NCBI RefSeq assembly: GCF_001262075.1
Contig: NZ_CP012073.1
Coordinates: forward strand, 558,001 to 622,000
From: Ottowia sp. oral taxon 894
Lineage (GTDB): Bacteria > Pseudomonadota > Gammaproteobacteria > Burkholderiales > Burkholderiaceae_C
DNA: 64,000 nucleotides
Reading direction: 5' to 3'
Position 1 is the first letter of the stretch, and each line of letters begins with the position of its first letter. Shown in pieces: positions 15,834 to 24,852 of the stretch. Made by a program: the position numbers and the translations under genes. The notes beneath the pieces were generated by a model. The model saw only the letters and a program-made list of their open reading frames with translations. It was not told the origin of the DNA and made no database searches.

Positions 15834-18536
15834 TTACGGCGCGGCTTTTTTGCCGGTTTTCGCGGCGGTTTTTTTCACGGCGGCTTTCCCGGCAGTTTTT
15901 GCAGCGGTTTTCGCAGCGGGTTTTTTGGGCGCGGCGGCCTTGGCGGCGCGCGGCTTGCGCGAGCGTTTGGCTTTGGCTGCGCGCTGCTGGATGTGGGCGA
16001 GCGCTTCTTGCACCTGGTCGATGAGGATGAGGCACAGATCGCCCGCTTGCAGGCGGTCGAGGGCGTGGTCGATGGCGATGAATTCGCCGTGGATTTCTTC
16101 CACGTGGCTGGCGCGTTCGGCGCCTTGCAGGCCCTGGCGCAGCAGGGCGAGCACTTCGCCGTCGGCGCGGCCGCGCTGGCAGGCGTCCTGGTAGAGGATG
16201 ACGTCGTCGAAGGCTGCGCCGAGGATGCGGGTTTGCTCGCGGATGTCTTCATCGCGCCGGTCGCCCGCGCCGCTGATGACGACGCTGCGGCGGCGCGCGG
16301 GCATGTTGCGGATGCCGCTGACCAGGGCGTTGATGGCGTCGGGGTTGTGCCCGTAGTCGGCGATGACGGTGGCGCCGGCGTAGTCGAAGATGTTGAAGCG
16401 GCCGGGCACGGCGCTTTGGTCGCTGGTGAAGGAGGCCAGGCCGCGCCGGATGGCGTTCCAGGGCAGGCCCAGGCTCCAGGCCGCGCCGACGGAGGCCAGC
16501 GCGTTTTCCACCTGAAAGCCGATGAGGCCCTTGTGGGTGATGGGCACGCGCGAGAGGGGCAGGCGTTTTTCAAAGCCGCGTTCGGCGCAAACGATGTCGC
16601 CGTCTTGCACATAGACCACGCGCTTGCCTTGCGCGAGGTGGGTTTTGATGACGGGGTGCTGGCCGTCTTGCGCGAAGAAGACGACGCTGCCGGGGCAGCG
16701 GGCGGCCATGGCGACGACGTTGGGGTCGGCGGCGTTGAGCACGGCGCTGCCGGTGGGTGCGACGTTGAGCACGATGACGCGCTTGAGCACCATCAAGTCT
16801 TCGAGCGTGGTGATGTAGTTCAGGCCCAGGTGGTCGCCCGCGCCGAGGTTGGTGACGATGGCGACGTCGCATTTGTCAAAGGCCAGTCCTTCGCGCAGCA
16901 GGCCGCCGCGCGCGGTTTCGAGCACGGCGGCGTCCACGTCGGGGTGGGCGAGCACGTTGCGGGCGCTGCGCGGGCCGGAGCAGTCACCGGAGTCGATCTG
17001 GCGGCCGTTGGCATAGACGCCGTCGGTGTTGGTCATGCCCACGCGCAGGCCGTGGGTGGCCAGCAGGTGGGCCGTCAGGCGCACGGTGGTGGTTTTGCCG
17101 TTGGTGCCGGTGACGGCCACGAGCGGGATGCGGCCATTGGCGCCGTCGCTGCCGCTGGGGAACATGTGCTCGATGACGGCTTTGCCCACGTCGCGCCCCT
17201 TGCCGAAGGAGGGGCTGACGTGCATGCGCAGGCCGGGGGCGGCATTGACTTCGACGATGCCGCCGCCTTGCTCTTCCAGCGGGCGCAGCACGCTTTCGCA
17301 GATGACGTCCACGCCGCAGATGTCCAGCCCCACGGTGAGCGCGGCTTCAATGGCGCGGGCGGCGACGTCGGGGTGCACGTTGTCGGTGACGTCGGTGGCG
17401 GTGCCGCCGGTGGAGAGGTTGGCGTTGTGGCGCAAGATGACGCGCTGGCCCCGGGGCGGCACGCTTTCGGGCGTGAGGTCTTGCCCCTTGAGGCAGGCGG
17501 CGGCGATGGCGTCGATGCGGATTTGCGTGAGCGAGGTGCCGTGGCCTTTGCCCCGGCGCGGGTCTTTGTTCACTTCGGCCACCAGTTCGCGCACGGTGTG
17601 CTTGCCGTCGCCGATGACCAGCGGCGGCTCGCGGCGGGCGGCGGCCACGAGCTTGTTGCCCACCACGAGCAGGCGGTAGTCGTTGCCGGAGAGGTATTTT
17701 TCGACCATGACGTCGCCGTACTGGGCCGCTTCCTGCCAGGCCAGCTCGAAGTGGGCGCGGCTGCTGATGCCGACGGTGACGCCTTTGCCCTGGTTGCCGC
17801 CTTGCGGCTTGACGACGACGGGCAGGCCTACTTCCTGCGCCACGGCCCAGCCGTCTTCCAGATCGGCGGCGGGGCGGCCCAGGGGCACGGGCACGCCAGC
17901 GGAGTGCAGCACTTTTTTGGTCAGGTCCTTGTCTTGCGCGATGGTTTCGGCGATGGCGCTGGTGCCGTCTTCTTCAGCGGCCTGGATGCGCCTTTGCCGC
18001 GCGCCCCAGCCCAGTTGCACGAGGCTGCCGCGCGTGAGCCGCCGGCAGGGAATGCCGCGCTTGAGGGCCGCTTCGACGATGGCGCCGGTGGAAGGCCCCA
18101 GGCGTTCGTCTTCGTCCAGATCGCGCAGCTCGGCCAGCGTGGCGGCGATGTCAAAGGCTTCGCCCGCGTAGGCGGCGCGGCACAGCTCTTGCGCGCGGGC
18201 GAAGGCCAGGCGCCCCACGGCTTCTTCGGTGTATTGCACCACCACCTGGAACACGCCCGGCTCTTCGGTTGGCGTGGTGCGGCTGAAGGTGACCTGGCAG
18301 CCCGCTTGCGTTTGCAGCGCCAGGGTGGCTTGCTCCAGCACATGCGCCATGGATACGGGCTTGCTGGAGCGGGGCACGTGCAGCGCGCCCACGCGGGGAA
18401 AGCGCTCGCGCAGGCGTTTTTCAAACGCCTTGTCCAGGCTGCGTTCGGATTCGTCGCATGACACCACGGCTTCAATGGCGGTGTGGCGGCTCCACAGGTT
18501 CGGCCCGCGCAGGGCGCGGATGCGGGTGACTTCCAT
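15834..18536 (-). CDS. cphA: cyanophycin synthetase CphA with a histone H1-like basic tail
   Basis: CphA adds Asp to the poly-Asp backbone and then Arg to each side chain, using ATP for each step. An N-terminal domain (1-200) is followed by an ATP-grasp domain (200-460: VVVKPQGGNQGKGV, NANLSTGGTATDVTD, IVEVNAAPGLRMHV) and a Mur-ligase domain with an intact P-loop (VAVTGTNGKTTT near 475), LETARGGLLREGL, NLGAGDHLG and ADYGHNPDA. All catalytic signatures are present. The last 49 residues (852-900) are almost wholly Lys, Ala, Pro and Thr, an H1-like tail not needed for the known chemistry. It is preceded by a degenerate paralogue on the same strand. Confidence 0.96.
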   Translation of the reverse strand: MEVTRIRALRGPNLWSRHTAIEAVVSCDESERSLDKAFEKRLRERFPRVGALHVPRSSKPVSMAHVLEQATLALQTQAGCQVTFSRTTPTEEPGVFQVVVQYTEEAVGRLAFARAQELCRAAYAGEAFDIAATLAELRDLDEDERLGPSTGAIVEAALKRGIPCRRLTRGSLVQLGWGARQRRIQAAEEDGTSAIAETIAQDKDLTKKVLHSAGVPVPLGRPAADLEDGWAVAQEVGLPVVVKPQGGNQGKGVTVGISSRAHFELAWQEAAQYGDVMVEKYLSGNDYRLLVVGNKLVAAARREPPLVIGDGKHTVRELVAEVNKDPRRGKGHGTSLTQIRIDAIAAACLKGQDLTPESVPPRGQRVILRHNANLSTGGTATDVTDNVHPDVAARAIEAALTVGLDICGVDVICESVLRPLEEQGGGIVEVNAAPGLRMHVSPSFGKGRDVGKAVIEHMFPSGSDGANGRIPLVAVTGTNGKTTTVRLTAHLLATHGLRVGMTNTDGVYANGRQIDSGDCSGPRSARNVLAHPDVDAAVLETARGGLLREGLAFDKCDVAIVTNLGAGDHLGLNYITTLEDLMVLKRVIVLNVAPTGSAVLNAADPNVVAMAARCPGSVVFFAQDGQHPVIKTHLAQGKRVVYVQDGDIVCAERGFEKRLPLSRVPITHKGLIGFQVENALASVGAAWSLGLPWNAIRRGLASFTSDQSAVPGRFNIFDYAGATVIADYGHNPDAINALVSGIRNMPARRRSVVISGAGDRRDEDIREQTRILGAAFDDVILYQDACQRGRADGEVLALLRQGLQGAERASHVEEIHGEFIAIDHALDRLQAGDLCLILIDQVQEALAHIQQRAAKAKRSRKPRAAKAAAPKKPAAKTAAKTAGKAAVKKTAAKTGKKAAP

Positions 18537-18626
18537 GAGGGGTTCCTCGAAAAAAACGGGGGCGGGGCGGAATGGACGCGGGGCAGAAACGATCAGGCCG
18601 GGGCGGGTCAGAAAAGCATCAGAAAG

Positions 18627-18703
18627 AGGAGCAAATTTAAGGGGCTAAAAAGCGGCCTTGCGCTGTTTCCACTAGGACATCATGCTATGGATTAAGGAGC
18701 GAA
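18627..18703 (+). repeat. dispersed intergenic repeat A, copy 3
   Basis: AGGAGCAAATTTAAGG, GGGCTAAAAAGC, TTTCCACTAGGACATCATGC and AAGGAGCGAA are all present. It lies between the two cyanophycin synthetase genes. Confidence 0.9.
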
Positions 18704-18792
18704 TACGGCTCTTCTAGCTTGTCCGGCGTGCGCCTTTGATTCTTCGTTTTGACCTTTCGCTTTGACCTTTCGGGTTCCTGCTTTCCGGTTTG

Positions 18793-20763
18793 TCAGTGAT
18801 AGGCCGACATGGCCACGCTCTTGCGCATGTGCAGCAGGCCCGCGTGCACCAGCTCGATGGGCAGGTTCAGTGCCCAGGCGGCGGCCACGGCGGCCAGGAT
18901 GTGGCGGCGCACGTCGTCAGGCGCGTCGCAGCCGATGCGCGTGCGCGTGGAAGGCGGCACGGAAAGCATTTGCTCCGGCCCGCTGCCTTGCGCCAGCACC
19001 ACGCCTTGCGGACGGGCGAAGACCACGCGGCCGCCGCGCGCGCGGTGGGCGGTGAGCGCGGGGTTTTGCTCGTCCAGGCTGAAGAGCAGCACTTCGCCGT
19101 CGCTGTATTCGGCCAGCGCCAGCACGGCGGGGTCATCGGCATTGAGCACGGCCGCGCCCGTGGGCAGCACCACATCGACTTGCGTGCGCGCCACGCCGGG
19201 CATTTGCTGCGCCTCGCTCACGTAGTGCTCCTGCAAGCCTTCGTGCGAGGGCATGGCCAGCACCACGCCCACCTGGCAGCGGTCATACGGCAGCCCTTCG
19301 GCCAGGATGTGGCGGGGCGTGGTTTCAAACACGGCGGCCTGCACGGTGCGGTTGATGAGCATGCGCTCGCCGGCGTCGTAACCGCGCGAGTCGCTTTTGG
19401 AGAGCTGGCGCGCGCCCAGAAACAGCCCCTCCTGGCAGGCCAGCGCGGTGCGCAGCCCGTGCAGGTGCAGCCAGGAAGACACCAGGCGCGGCGCGAACGA
19501 CGACGCGCCGCCGCCCAGCATGCCCACGATGGGGATGCGGCCGCTTTCGCCCAGCGGAAACAGGTGCTCCACGATGGCCTCACCCACGGGCGGCGGGTTA
19601 TAGACGCTGGGGCGCAGGTGCATCCGCAGATCCGGCCCGGCGTGCACGCCCACGATCACGCCCTGGCCGGGCAGGGGCGCGGCCAGGTCTTGCGCCACCA
19701 GGTCCACGCCTGCAATGTCCAGCCCCGTCACGCGCACGGCCAGCGCGGCCAGCGCGGCGGTGCCGGGGTGAATTTGCGACGTGGCGTCGCTGCCGTTTTG
19801 CGTGCTGTGGGCTTCGGCGTAGCGCGTGGCGGCCACCACCCTGCCGCCGGCCACCAGCAGGCGGCAGGCGTGGCCGGGAATGAATTTCTCGACGATCACG
19901 TCATCGCCCAGCGCGTCGGCGGCCTGCCAGGCGGCCATGACCTGCTCGCGCGTGGAAAGGTTCAGCGCCAGTCCGCGCTCGCGTCCGCCAATGGCGGATT
20001 TGACGGTGACGGGCAGGCCGATGTCTTCGGCGGCTTCCCAGGCGTCTTCGGCGCTGTTGGCTACGCGGCCTTCGGGCACGGGAATGCCCGCGCCTTTGAG
20101 CAGGCCGCGCAGCAGGTCTTTGTCGCGCGAGATGCCCGCTGCAATGGCGCTGGTGCGGTCCGTGGTGGTGGCCCAGATGCGGCGCTGCGCCGCGCCGTGC
20201 CCGAGCTGCACCAGATTGCTCTCGTTCAGGCGGATGCAGGGAATGCCGCGCGCCAGCGCCGCGTCCACGATGCAGGCGGTACCGGCGGAAAAGCAGCGCT
20301 GCTCGCCCAGCGCCTTCAGCCGGGCGATGGCGGCGGGCACGTCATACGGCGTGCCGTTGATGGCGGCCATGACCAGATCGCGCGCCGATTCCAGCGCCAG
20401 GCGGCCCACGGCTTCGTCAAACGCGCGGATCACCACTTTGTAAACCGCGTGCTCGCCCGTCATGCGGGTTTTGCCGAAGGCGGTGTTCATGCCCGCCTGC
20501 ATTTGCAGCTCCAGCGCCACGTGCTCCATCACGTGGCCGGGCCAGGTGCCTTCGCGCAGGCGCTGCAGGAAGCCGCCGCGCTCGCCCACGCCGCACTTGT
20601 GTTCCACCAGCCCCGGCAGCCAGGCCGTCAGGCGCTCGTAGTAGCCGGGGATGGTGTTGGAGGGGAAGTCTTCCAGCTCGCCGATATCGAGCACCGCCTC
20701 GATGATGGAGCGGTAAGTCCACACGCCGGGGCCGCGTACCCAGTTCATGCGCAGAATCTTCAT
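18793..20763 (-). CDS. cphA': catalytically degenerate cyanophycin synthetase paralogue (CphA')
   Basis: This 656-residue protein aligns along its length with CphA (GPGVWTYRS, HVALELQMQAG, RGIPCIRLNESNLVQLG, KDLLRGLLKGAGIPVPEGR). The active sites are altered. The Mur-ligase P-loop GTNGKTT is replaced by MLGGGASSF (near 415-423), ETARGG by ETTPRH, and the C-terminal Mur subdomain with the HNPDA motif is missing. In the ATP-grasp domain, a segment of about 70 residues is lost and EVNAAPG has become GVHAGPD (372-378). I chose ATG 20763 by alignment with CphA; ATG 20793 is possible. It may be a partial enzyme, a regulator or a polymer-binding partner. Confidence 0.88.
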   Translation of the reverse strand: MKILRMNWVRGPGVWTYRSIIEAVLDIGELEDFPSNTIPGYYERLTAWLPGLVEHKCGVGERGGFLQRLREGTWPGHVMEHVALELQMQAGMNTAFGKTRMTGEHAVYKVVIRAFDEAVGRLALESARDLVMAAINGTPYDVPAAIARLKALGEQRCFSAGTACIVDAALARGIPCIRLNESNLVQLGHGAAQRRIWATTTDRTSAIAAGISRDKDLLRGLLKGAGIPVPEGRVANSAEDAWEAAEDIGLPVTVKSAIGGRERGLALNLSTREQVMAAWQAADALGDDVIVEKFIPGHACRLLVAGGRVVAATRYAEAHSTQNGSDATSQIHPGTAALAALAVRVTGLDIAGVDLVAQDLAAPLPGQGVIVGVHAGPDLRMHLRPSVYNPPPVGEAIVEHLFPLGESGRIPIVGMLGGGASSFAPRLVSSWLHLHGLRTALACQEGLFLGARQLSKSDSRGYDAGERMLINRTVQAAVFETTPRHILAEGLPYDRCQVGVVLAMPSHEGLQEHYVSEAQQMPGVARTQVDVVLPTGAAVLNADDPAVLALAEYSDGEVLLFSLDEQNPALTAHRARGGRVVFARPQGVVLAQGSGPEQMLSVPPSTRTRIGCDAPDDVRRHILAAVAAAWALNLPIELVHAGLLHMRKSVAMSAYH

Positions 20764-21055
20764 GTCGGCGAATTTCCGTTGCGGCGCAGCCATTTGCGCG
20801 CCATTTTCTGATTTGCGCGCAGCGGCGGGAAGACCGGCGGTTTGGGCCTTGATCTGCAAAACGGGGCCAAAAACCGGGCCATAAAATGCGCCGCTTTCTT
20901 GCGGGCGGCCCTGGTCTGCATGCCGTTCGCCGCGCTGGGGGAGAAAACGCATTTCGTTCGTCCTTTGCCTGAGGTGTGGTTGTGTGCAAGGGCACGGATT
21001 GTCTCTATTTGCCGCGGCCGTGCCCTTGGCGGCTTTTGTTTCTTTTGTCACGAAT

Positions 21056-23368
21056 ATGTCTGCACACCAGCACGAAGCACGCCCCGGCGCCAGCATCAGC
21101 CTGACGGCGCTGGCGCAGGGCGCTTCCCTGCGGCCCGGAGAGAGCGTCTGGGCCGCCCTTGAAACCGATCTGGATGAGCGCCTGCGCTTTGGCAAAGGCG
21201 CTGTTTTGCTTACAAATGAGCGGATTCTGGCTTTTCAGGGCGATGAAAAAAAATGGCAAAGCCGTGACTTATTGCCCGGTCTGGCGCTTCAGCACACCGA
21301 CCACGCGGGCGTAGGCACGCTGCAATTGCGCGATGCCAGCGAGCGCCTGGCCGTCTGGCGCTTCACGCTGGGCCGCAACCCGGCCGCGCTGGCGCTGCTG
21401 GCGCAGTTCGAGCACCTGATGCAGCAGCTGGACTTGCCGCCGCAAAAGCGCCAGCCCCTGCCCGCCGAGCCGCAGGAAGACGCGCCGGAGGCCGAAGACG
21501 AAAAACCGCCTTCCACCTGGACGCTGTTTCGCCTGTGGCGCTTTGCCCGCCCCTACAAGAGCCGTCTGCTGGCGGGCTTTGTGCTGACGCTGGCGGCCAC
21601 GGCGGCCACGCTGGTGCCGCCTTACCTGACCATGCCGCTGATGGACAAGGTGCTCATCCCCTTCCAGAACGGGCAGGCCATCGACGCGGGCTACGTCGCC
21701 ATGCTGCTGACCGGGCTGCTGGGATCGGCCCTGCTGGCCTGGGCACTGGGCTGGAGCCGCACCTACATCCTCTCCGTCGTCTCCGAGCGCATGGGCGCCG
21801 ACTTGCGCACCACCACCTACGACCACCTGCTGCGCCTGTCGCTCGAATACTTCGGCAGCCGCCGCACGGGCGACCTCATGGCGCGCATCGGCTCCGACAC
21901 CGACCGCATCAACACCTTCTTGTCGCTGCACCTGCTGGACTTCGCCACCGACGTGCTGATGATGCTGATGACCGCCGCCATCCTCTTTTCCATCGACCCG
22001 AAGCTGGCGCTCGTCACCCTTGCGCCGCTGCCCGTCATTGCCTGGCTCATCCACACCGTGCGCGACCGCCTGCGCACCGGCTTTGAAAAAATGGCCCGCG
22101 TCTGGGCCGAAGTGACCAACGTGCTGGCCGACACCATTCCGGGCATCCGCGTTGTCAAGGCGTTTGCGCAGGAAGGGCGCGAAAGCGAGCGCTTCCGTAC
22201 CGCCAACCGCCACAACTTCATTGCCAACGACCGGCTCAACCGCCTGTGGTCGCTGTTCACGCCCACCGTCACGCTGCTCACTGAAATCGGGCTGCTCATC
22301 GTCTGGGCCTTTGGCATCTGGCAAGTCAGCCGCCACGCCATCACCGTGGGCGTGCTCACGGCCTTTGTGGCCTACATCGGGCGCTTTTACACGCGGCTGG
22401 ACTCCATGAGCCGCATCGTCTCCGTCACGCAAAAGGCGGCCACGGGCACGCGGCGCATTTTTGAAATCCTGGACCACGTCTCCAGCGTGCCCGAAGCGAA
22501 AAACCCCGTGCCGCTCGACAACGTGCAAGGCCGCATTGAAGTGCGCCACGCCGCCATGCGCTACGGCAACCGCTCCGTCATCCGCGACCTCAGCCTCACC
22601 ATCGAACCGGGCGAAATGGTGGGCCTGGTTGGCCACAGCGGCTCCGGCAAAAGCACGCTCGTCAATCTCATCTGCCGCTTTTATGACGTGACCGAAGGCG
22701 CCATCCTGGTCGATGGCGTGGACTTGCGCCAGGTGCGCGTGGCCGACTACCGCCGCCACATCGGCCTGGTGCTGCAAGAGCCATTTCTCTTTTTCGGCAC
22801 CGTGGCCGAAAACATCGCCTACGGCAAGCCTGAAGCCACGCGCGAGGAAATCGTGGCCGCCGCCCGCGCCGCCCATGCCCACGAATTCATCCTGCGCCTG
22901 CCGCAAGGCTACGACTCGCTCGTGGGCGAGCGCGGCCAGGGCCTGTCGGGCGGCGAGCGCCAGCGCCTGAGCATCGCCCGCGCGCTGCTCATCAACCCGC
23001 GCATCCTCATCCTTGACGAAGCCACCGCCTCGGTCGATACCGAAACCGAGCGCGAAATCCAGAAAGCGCTGGACAACCTCGTCAAAGGCCGCACCACCAT
23101 CGCCATCGCCCACCGCCTCTCCACCCTCAACAAGGCCGACCGCCTCATCGTCATGGACAAAGGCCAGAAAGTGGAAGAAGGCGCCCACGACGAACTCATG
23201 GCCCGGCGCGGCCACTACTGGCGCCTCTACCAGGCCCAGGCGCGGCAGGAAAAAGCCGAGCGCGAACGCATGCTGGCGGGCGCCGATCACGCCCATCTGG
23301 CCGCCGTTTTGGCCGCAGACGCGCCCCCCGACACATTCCCCAACCCACCCCAAGAGGCCGCGCAATGA
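21056..23368 (+). CDS. cyanophycin-associated ABC transporter, fused permease-ATPase
   Basis: A 770-residue half-transporter of exporter type. About 150 N-terminal residues are soluble and Glu/Pro-rich toward the end, a six-segment membrane domain spans about 175-450, and the ATPase has Walker A GHSGSGKSTLVN, Q-loop LVLQEPFLFF, signature LSGGERQRLSIARAL, Walker B ILILDEATASVD and the switch His in IAHRLSTL. It is divergent from cphA' and overlaps the DUF1854 gene by ATGA. This pairing recurs next to cphA genes in Betaproteobacteria. The substrate is unknown; movement of cyanophycin precursors or breakdown dipeptides is plausible. The start at 21056 omits an unsupported 24-residue extension. 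Confidence 0.9.
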   Translation: MSAHQHEARPGASISLTALAQGASLRPGESVWAALETDLDERLRFGKGAVLLTNERILAFQGDEKKWQSRDLLPGLALQHTDHAGVGTLQLRDASERLAVWRFTLGRNPAALALLAQFEHLMQQLDLPPQKRQPLPAEPQEDAPEAEDEKPPSTWTLFRLWRFARPYKSRLLAGFVLTLAATAATLVPPYLTMPLMDKVLIPFQNGQAIDAGYVAMLLTGLLGSALLAWALGWSRTYILSVVSERMGADLRTTTYDHLLRLSLEYFGSRRTGDLMARIGSDTDRINTFLSLHLLDFATDVLMMLMTAAILFSIDPKLALVTLAPLPVIAWLIHTVRDRLRTGFEKMARVWAEVTNVLADTIPGIRVVKAFAQEGRESERFRTANRHNFIANDRLNRLWSLFTPTVTLLTEIGLLIVWAFGIWQVSRHAITVGVLTAFVAYIGRFYTRLDSMSRIVSVTQKAATGTRRIFEILDHVSSVPEAKNPVPLDNVQGRIEVRHAAMRYGNRSVIRDLSLTIEPGEMVGLVGHSGSGKSTLVNLICRFYDVTEGAILVDGVDLRQVRVADYRRHIGLVLQEPFLFFGTVAENIAYGKPEATREEIVAAARAAHAHEFILRLPQGYDSLVGERGQGLSGGERQRLSIARALLINPRILILDEATASVDTETEREIQKALDNLVKGRTTIAIAHRLSTLNKADRLIVMDKGQKVEEGAHDELMARRGHYWRLYQAQARQEKAERERMLAGADHAHLAAVLAADAPPDTFPNPPQEAAQ

Positions 23369-23832
23369 GCGCTGACTTCACCCTGGAGCGCGACGCCTTT
23401 GGCCGCCTCATCCTCACCGACGCGGCAGGCCGCGCCCACACGGGCGTGGCCGCCGTGCGCGCCTTTCCCATCCACGCCCCCGAAGAAGGCATCAGCCTGC
23501 TGGACGCCGACGGCCACGAATGCGCCTGGATCGCCCGCCTGGCCGATCTGCCCCCGGCCGCGCGCGCCCTCGTGACCGAAGCGCTGGAACAGCGCGAATT
23601 CATGCCAACCATCCAGCGCGTGCTGGCCGTCAGCAGCTTTGCCACCCCCAGCCACTGGCACGTGCAAACCGACCGGGGCGAAACCTGGCTCACCCTCAAA
23701 GGCGAAGAAGACATCCGCCGCCTGGGAGCCGACCTGCTCATCATCAGCGACGCCCACGGCGTGCAATACCTCATCCGCAAGCTGCAAGACATGGACCGGC
23801 AAAGCCGCAAGCTGCTCGACCGCTTCCTCTGA
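23365..23832 (+). CDS. DUF1854 protein, cyanophycin-associated
   Basis: A 155-residue soluble protein matching the DUF1854 family (GISLLDADGHECAWI, RREFMPxIxRV-like REFMPTIQRVL, TLKGEEDIRRL, GVQYLIRKLQDMDRQSRKLL). The start overlaps the transporter stop by four bases (ATGA), so translation is coupled. Members are known mainly by their link to cphA and this ABC transporter, and function is unproven. A regulatory or coupling subunit of the transporter is the simplest reading. Confidence 0.9.
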   Translation: MSADFTLERDAFGRLILTDAAGRAHTGVAAVRAFPIHAPEEGISLLDADGHECAWIARLADLPPAARALVTEALEQREFMPTIQRVLAVSSFATPSHWHVQTDRGETWLTLKGEEDIRRLGADLLIISDAHGVQYLIRKLQDMDRQSRKLLDRFL

Positions 23833-23869
23833 GCGCGCCCCGAACCGCCTGACGAGATGCCCCAAAAGC

Positions 23870-23949
23870 AGGAGCAAATTCAAAGGGGCTAAAAAGGCAT
23901 CTCGCGCACAGTCCACTAGGACATCATGCTCTGAATAAAGGAGCAAATT
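23870..23949 (+). repeat. dispersed intergenic repeat A, copy 4
   Basis: AGGAGCAAATTCAAAGGGGC, TAAAAAGGCATC, CCACTAGGACATCATGCTCT and AAAGGAGCAAA. It lies 37 bases after the DUF1854 stop. Its end reads GAGCAAATTCAGG, like the start of another unit, hinting at a former tandem copy. Confidence 0.9.
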
Positions 23950-24109
23950 CAGGGCATATCTGCCGCCTGCTCCATGCCCTCTTTCCCCTTGCGGCCGGGC
24001 GCTAGGCAAGCCTTGCAGCAGCCAACCACGGGCCTGCCCTGCTTCACCGCGCCCTCATGAGATGGGGCCAGCTTCCTTGCGCATCTGCCAGCGCCAGACC
24101 GGCGCGCGT

Positions 24110-24214
24110 TCAATGGCGCGAAAACACCGTTTCCAGTGGCCGATATGCACACCCCTTCGTGCTGACGCTCACCTTGTCCCAAGCTGCAATGGCATAAAAG
24201 CGCTTGGTGGCGTT
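24110..24214 (-). pseudogene. fossil C-terminus of a second lipoprotein copy
   Basis: The minus strand reads NATKRFYAIAAWDKVSVSTK, then CAYRPLETVFSRH and a stop. This matches the tail of the intact lipoprotein at 24261-24809 (KRFYAIATWDEVYSDIEG, RRYRPIRSVFSRH). There is no start or N-terminal part. It is a broken duplicate, in the same relation to its parent as the amidase stub at 2842-2934. Confidence 0.8.
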
Positions 24215-24260
24215 CAGCGTTAGTCCGCTTCACACGCCATTTGCAGCGGATTTTTTGTGC

Positions 24261-24809
24261 TCATTGTTTTGACAACCATGAAAATATTTTGCCTGCTGAA
24301 TGGCGTGAAAATACCGATCGTATTGGACGGTACCGGCGGCCTTCTATATCAGAATAAACTTCATCCCAGGTTGCAATAGCATAAAAACGTTTATACCATC
24401 CCGTGGTTTCCCAGACCATGACGTGAATATGCGGCCTGCTGGAATGGAATCCCTCGCTGCGTTTCCAGCCTGGCCCCAGCCATTCATCCACGGAGCGGGC
24501 AATGTCTTCGTCGGTGGTTGTGGCATCGGTAATCAGCGACTGCCCATTGATGCCGCGCTTGGCTCCTCTGTCAATGAAATTTTCAGCCAGCTCATTCACC
24601 GCTTCCAAGATCCGAACCGAGGTTTCGCCCTCGTGGGGATAAAACTCTACACTCGGAATAGGCAATGATAATAAGTCGGTTTTGTCAGGTGGTGAACATG
24701 CGGACAGAGCGACTGTAATTAAAATAAAAGCAAGCAGGCGACATAATGAAATAAACACGACAACACCAAATATAGCATGCAAATAAAACGATTGTTTGCA
24801 GGCAACCAT
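24261..24809 (-). CDS. candidate immunity lipoprotein
   Basis: A lipoprotein of about 182 residues with a hydrophobic leader ending in the lipobox ALSAC (Cys38 from ATG 24809). The start is uncertain: GTG at 24758 would give a more usual 20-residue signal. The mature domain is predicted to lie in the periplasm, anchored to a membrane. The fold is not recognised; it contains WLGPGWKRSEGFHSSRPHIH and RFYAIATWDEVYSDIEG. It follows the effector-like gene by 43 bases, is AT-richer than the core genome and has a fossil second copy downstream. By analogy it may protect against the upstream product; that is inference. Confidence 0.6.
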   Translation of the reverse strand: MVACKQSFYLHAIFGVVVFISLCRLLAFILITVALSACSPPDKTDLLSLPIPSVEFYPHEGETSVRILEAVNELAENFIDRGAKRGINGQSLITDATTTDEDIARSVDEWLGPGWKRSEGFHSSRPHIHVMVWETTGWYKRFYAIATWDEVYSDIEGRRYRPIRSVFSRHSAGKIFSWLSKQ

Positions 24810-24852
24810 CCTCGCTAGAGCAAGGTTGGCTGCCAATTTCACCATTTCCGTT

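Noticed and set aside
15813-18461. An open frame of 882 codons opposite cphA
   Set aside because: Antisense shadow of cphA with no ribosome site or recognisable domain.
23949-24233. A minus-strand ORF of 94 codons after the DUF1854 gene
   Set aside because: Another frame of the same DNA matches the lipoprotein C-terminus, showing this stretch to be a decayed copy, not a new gene.
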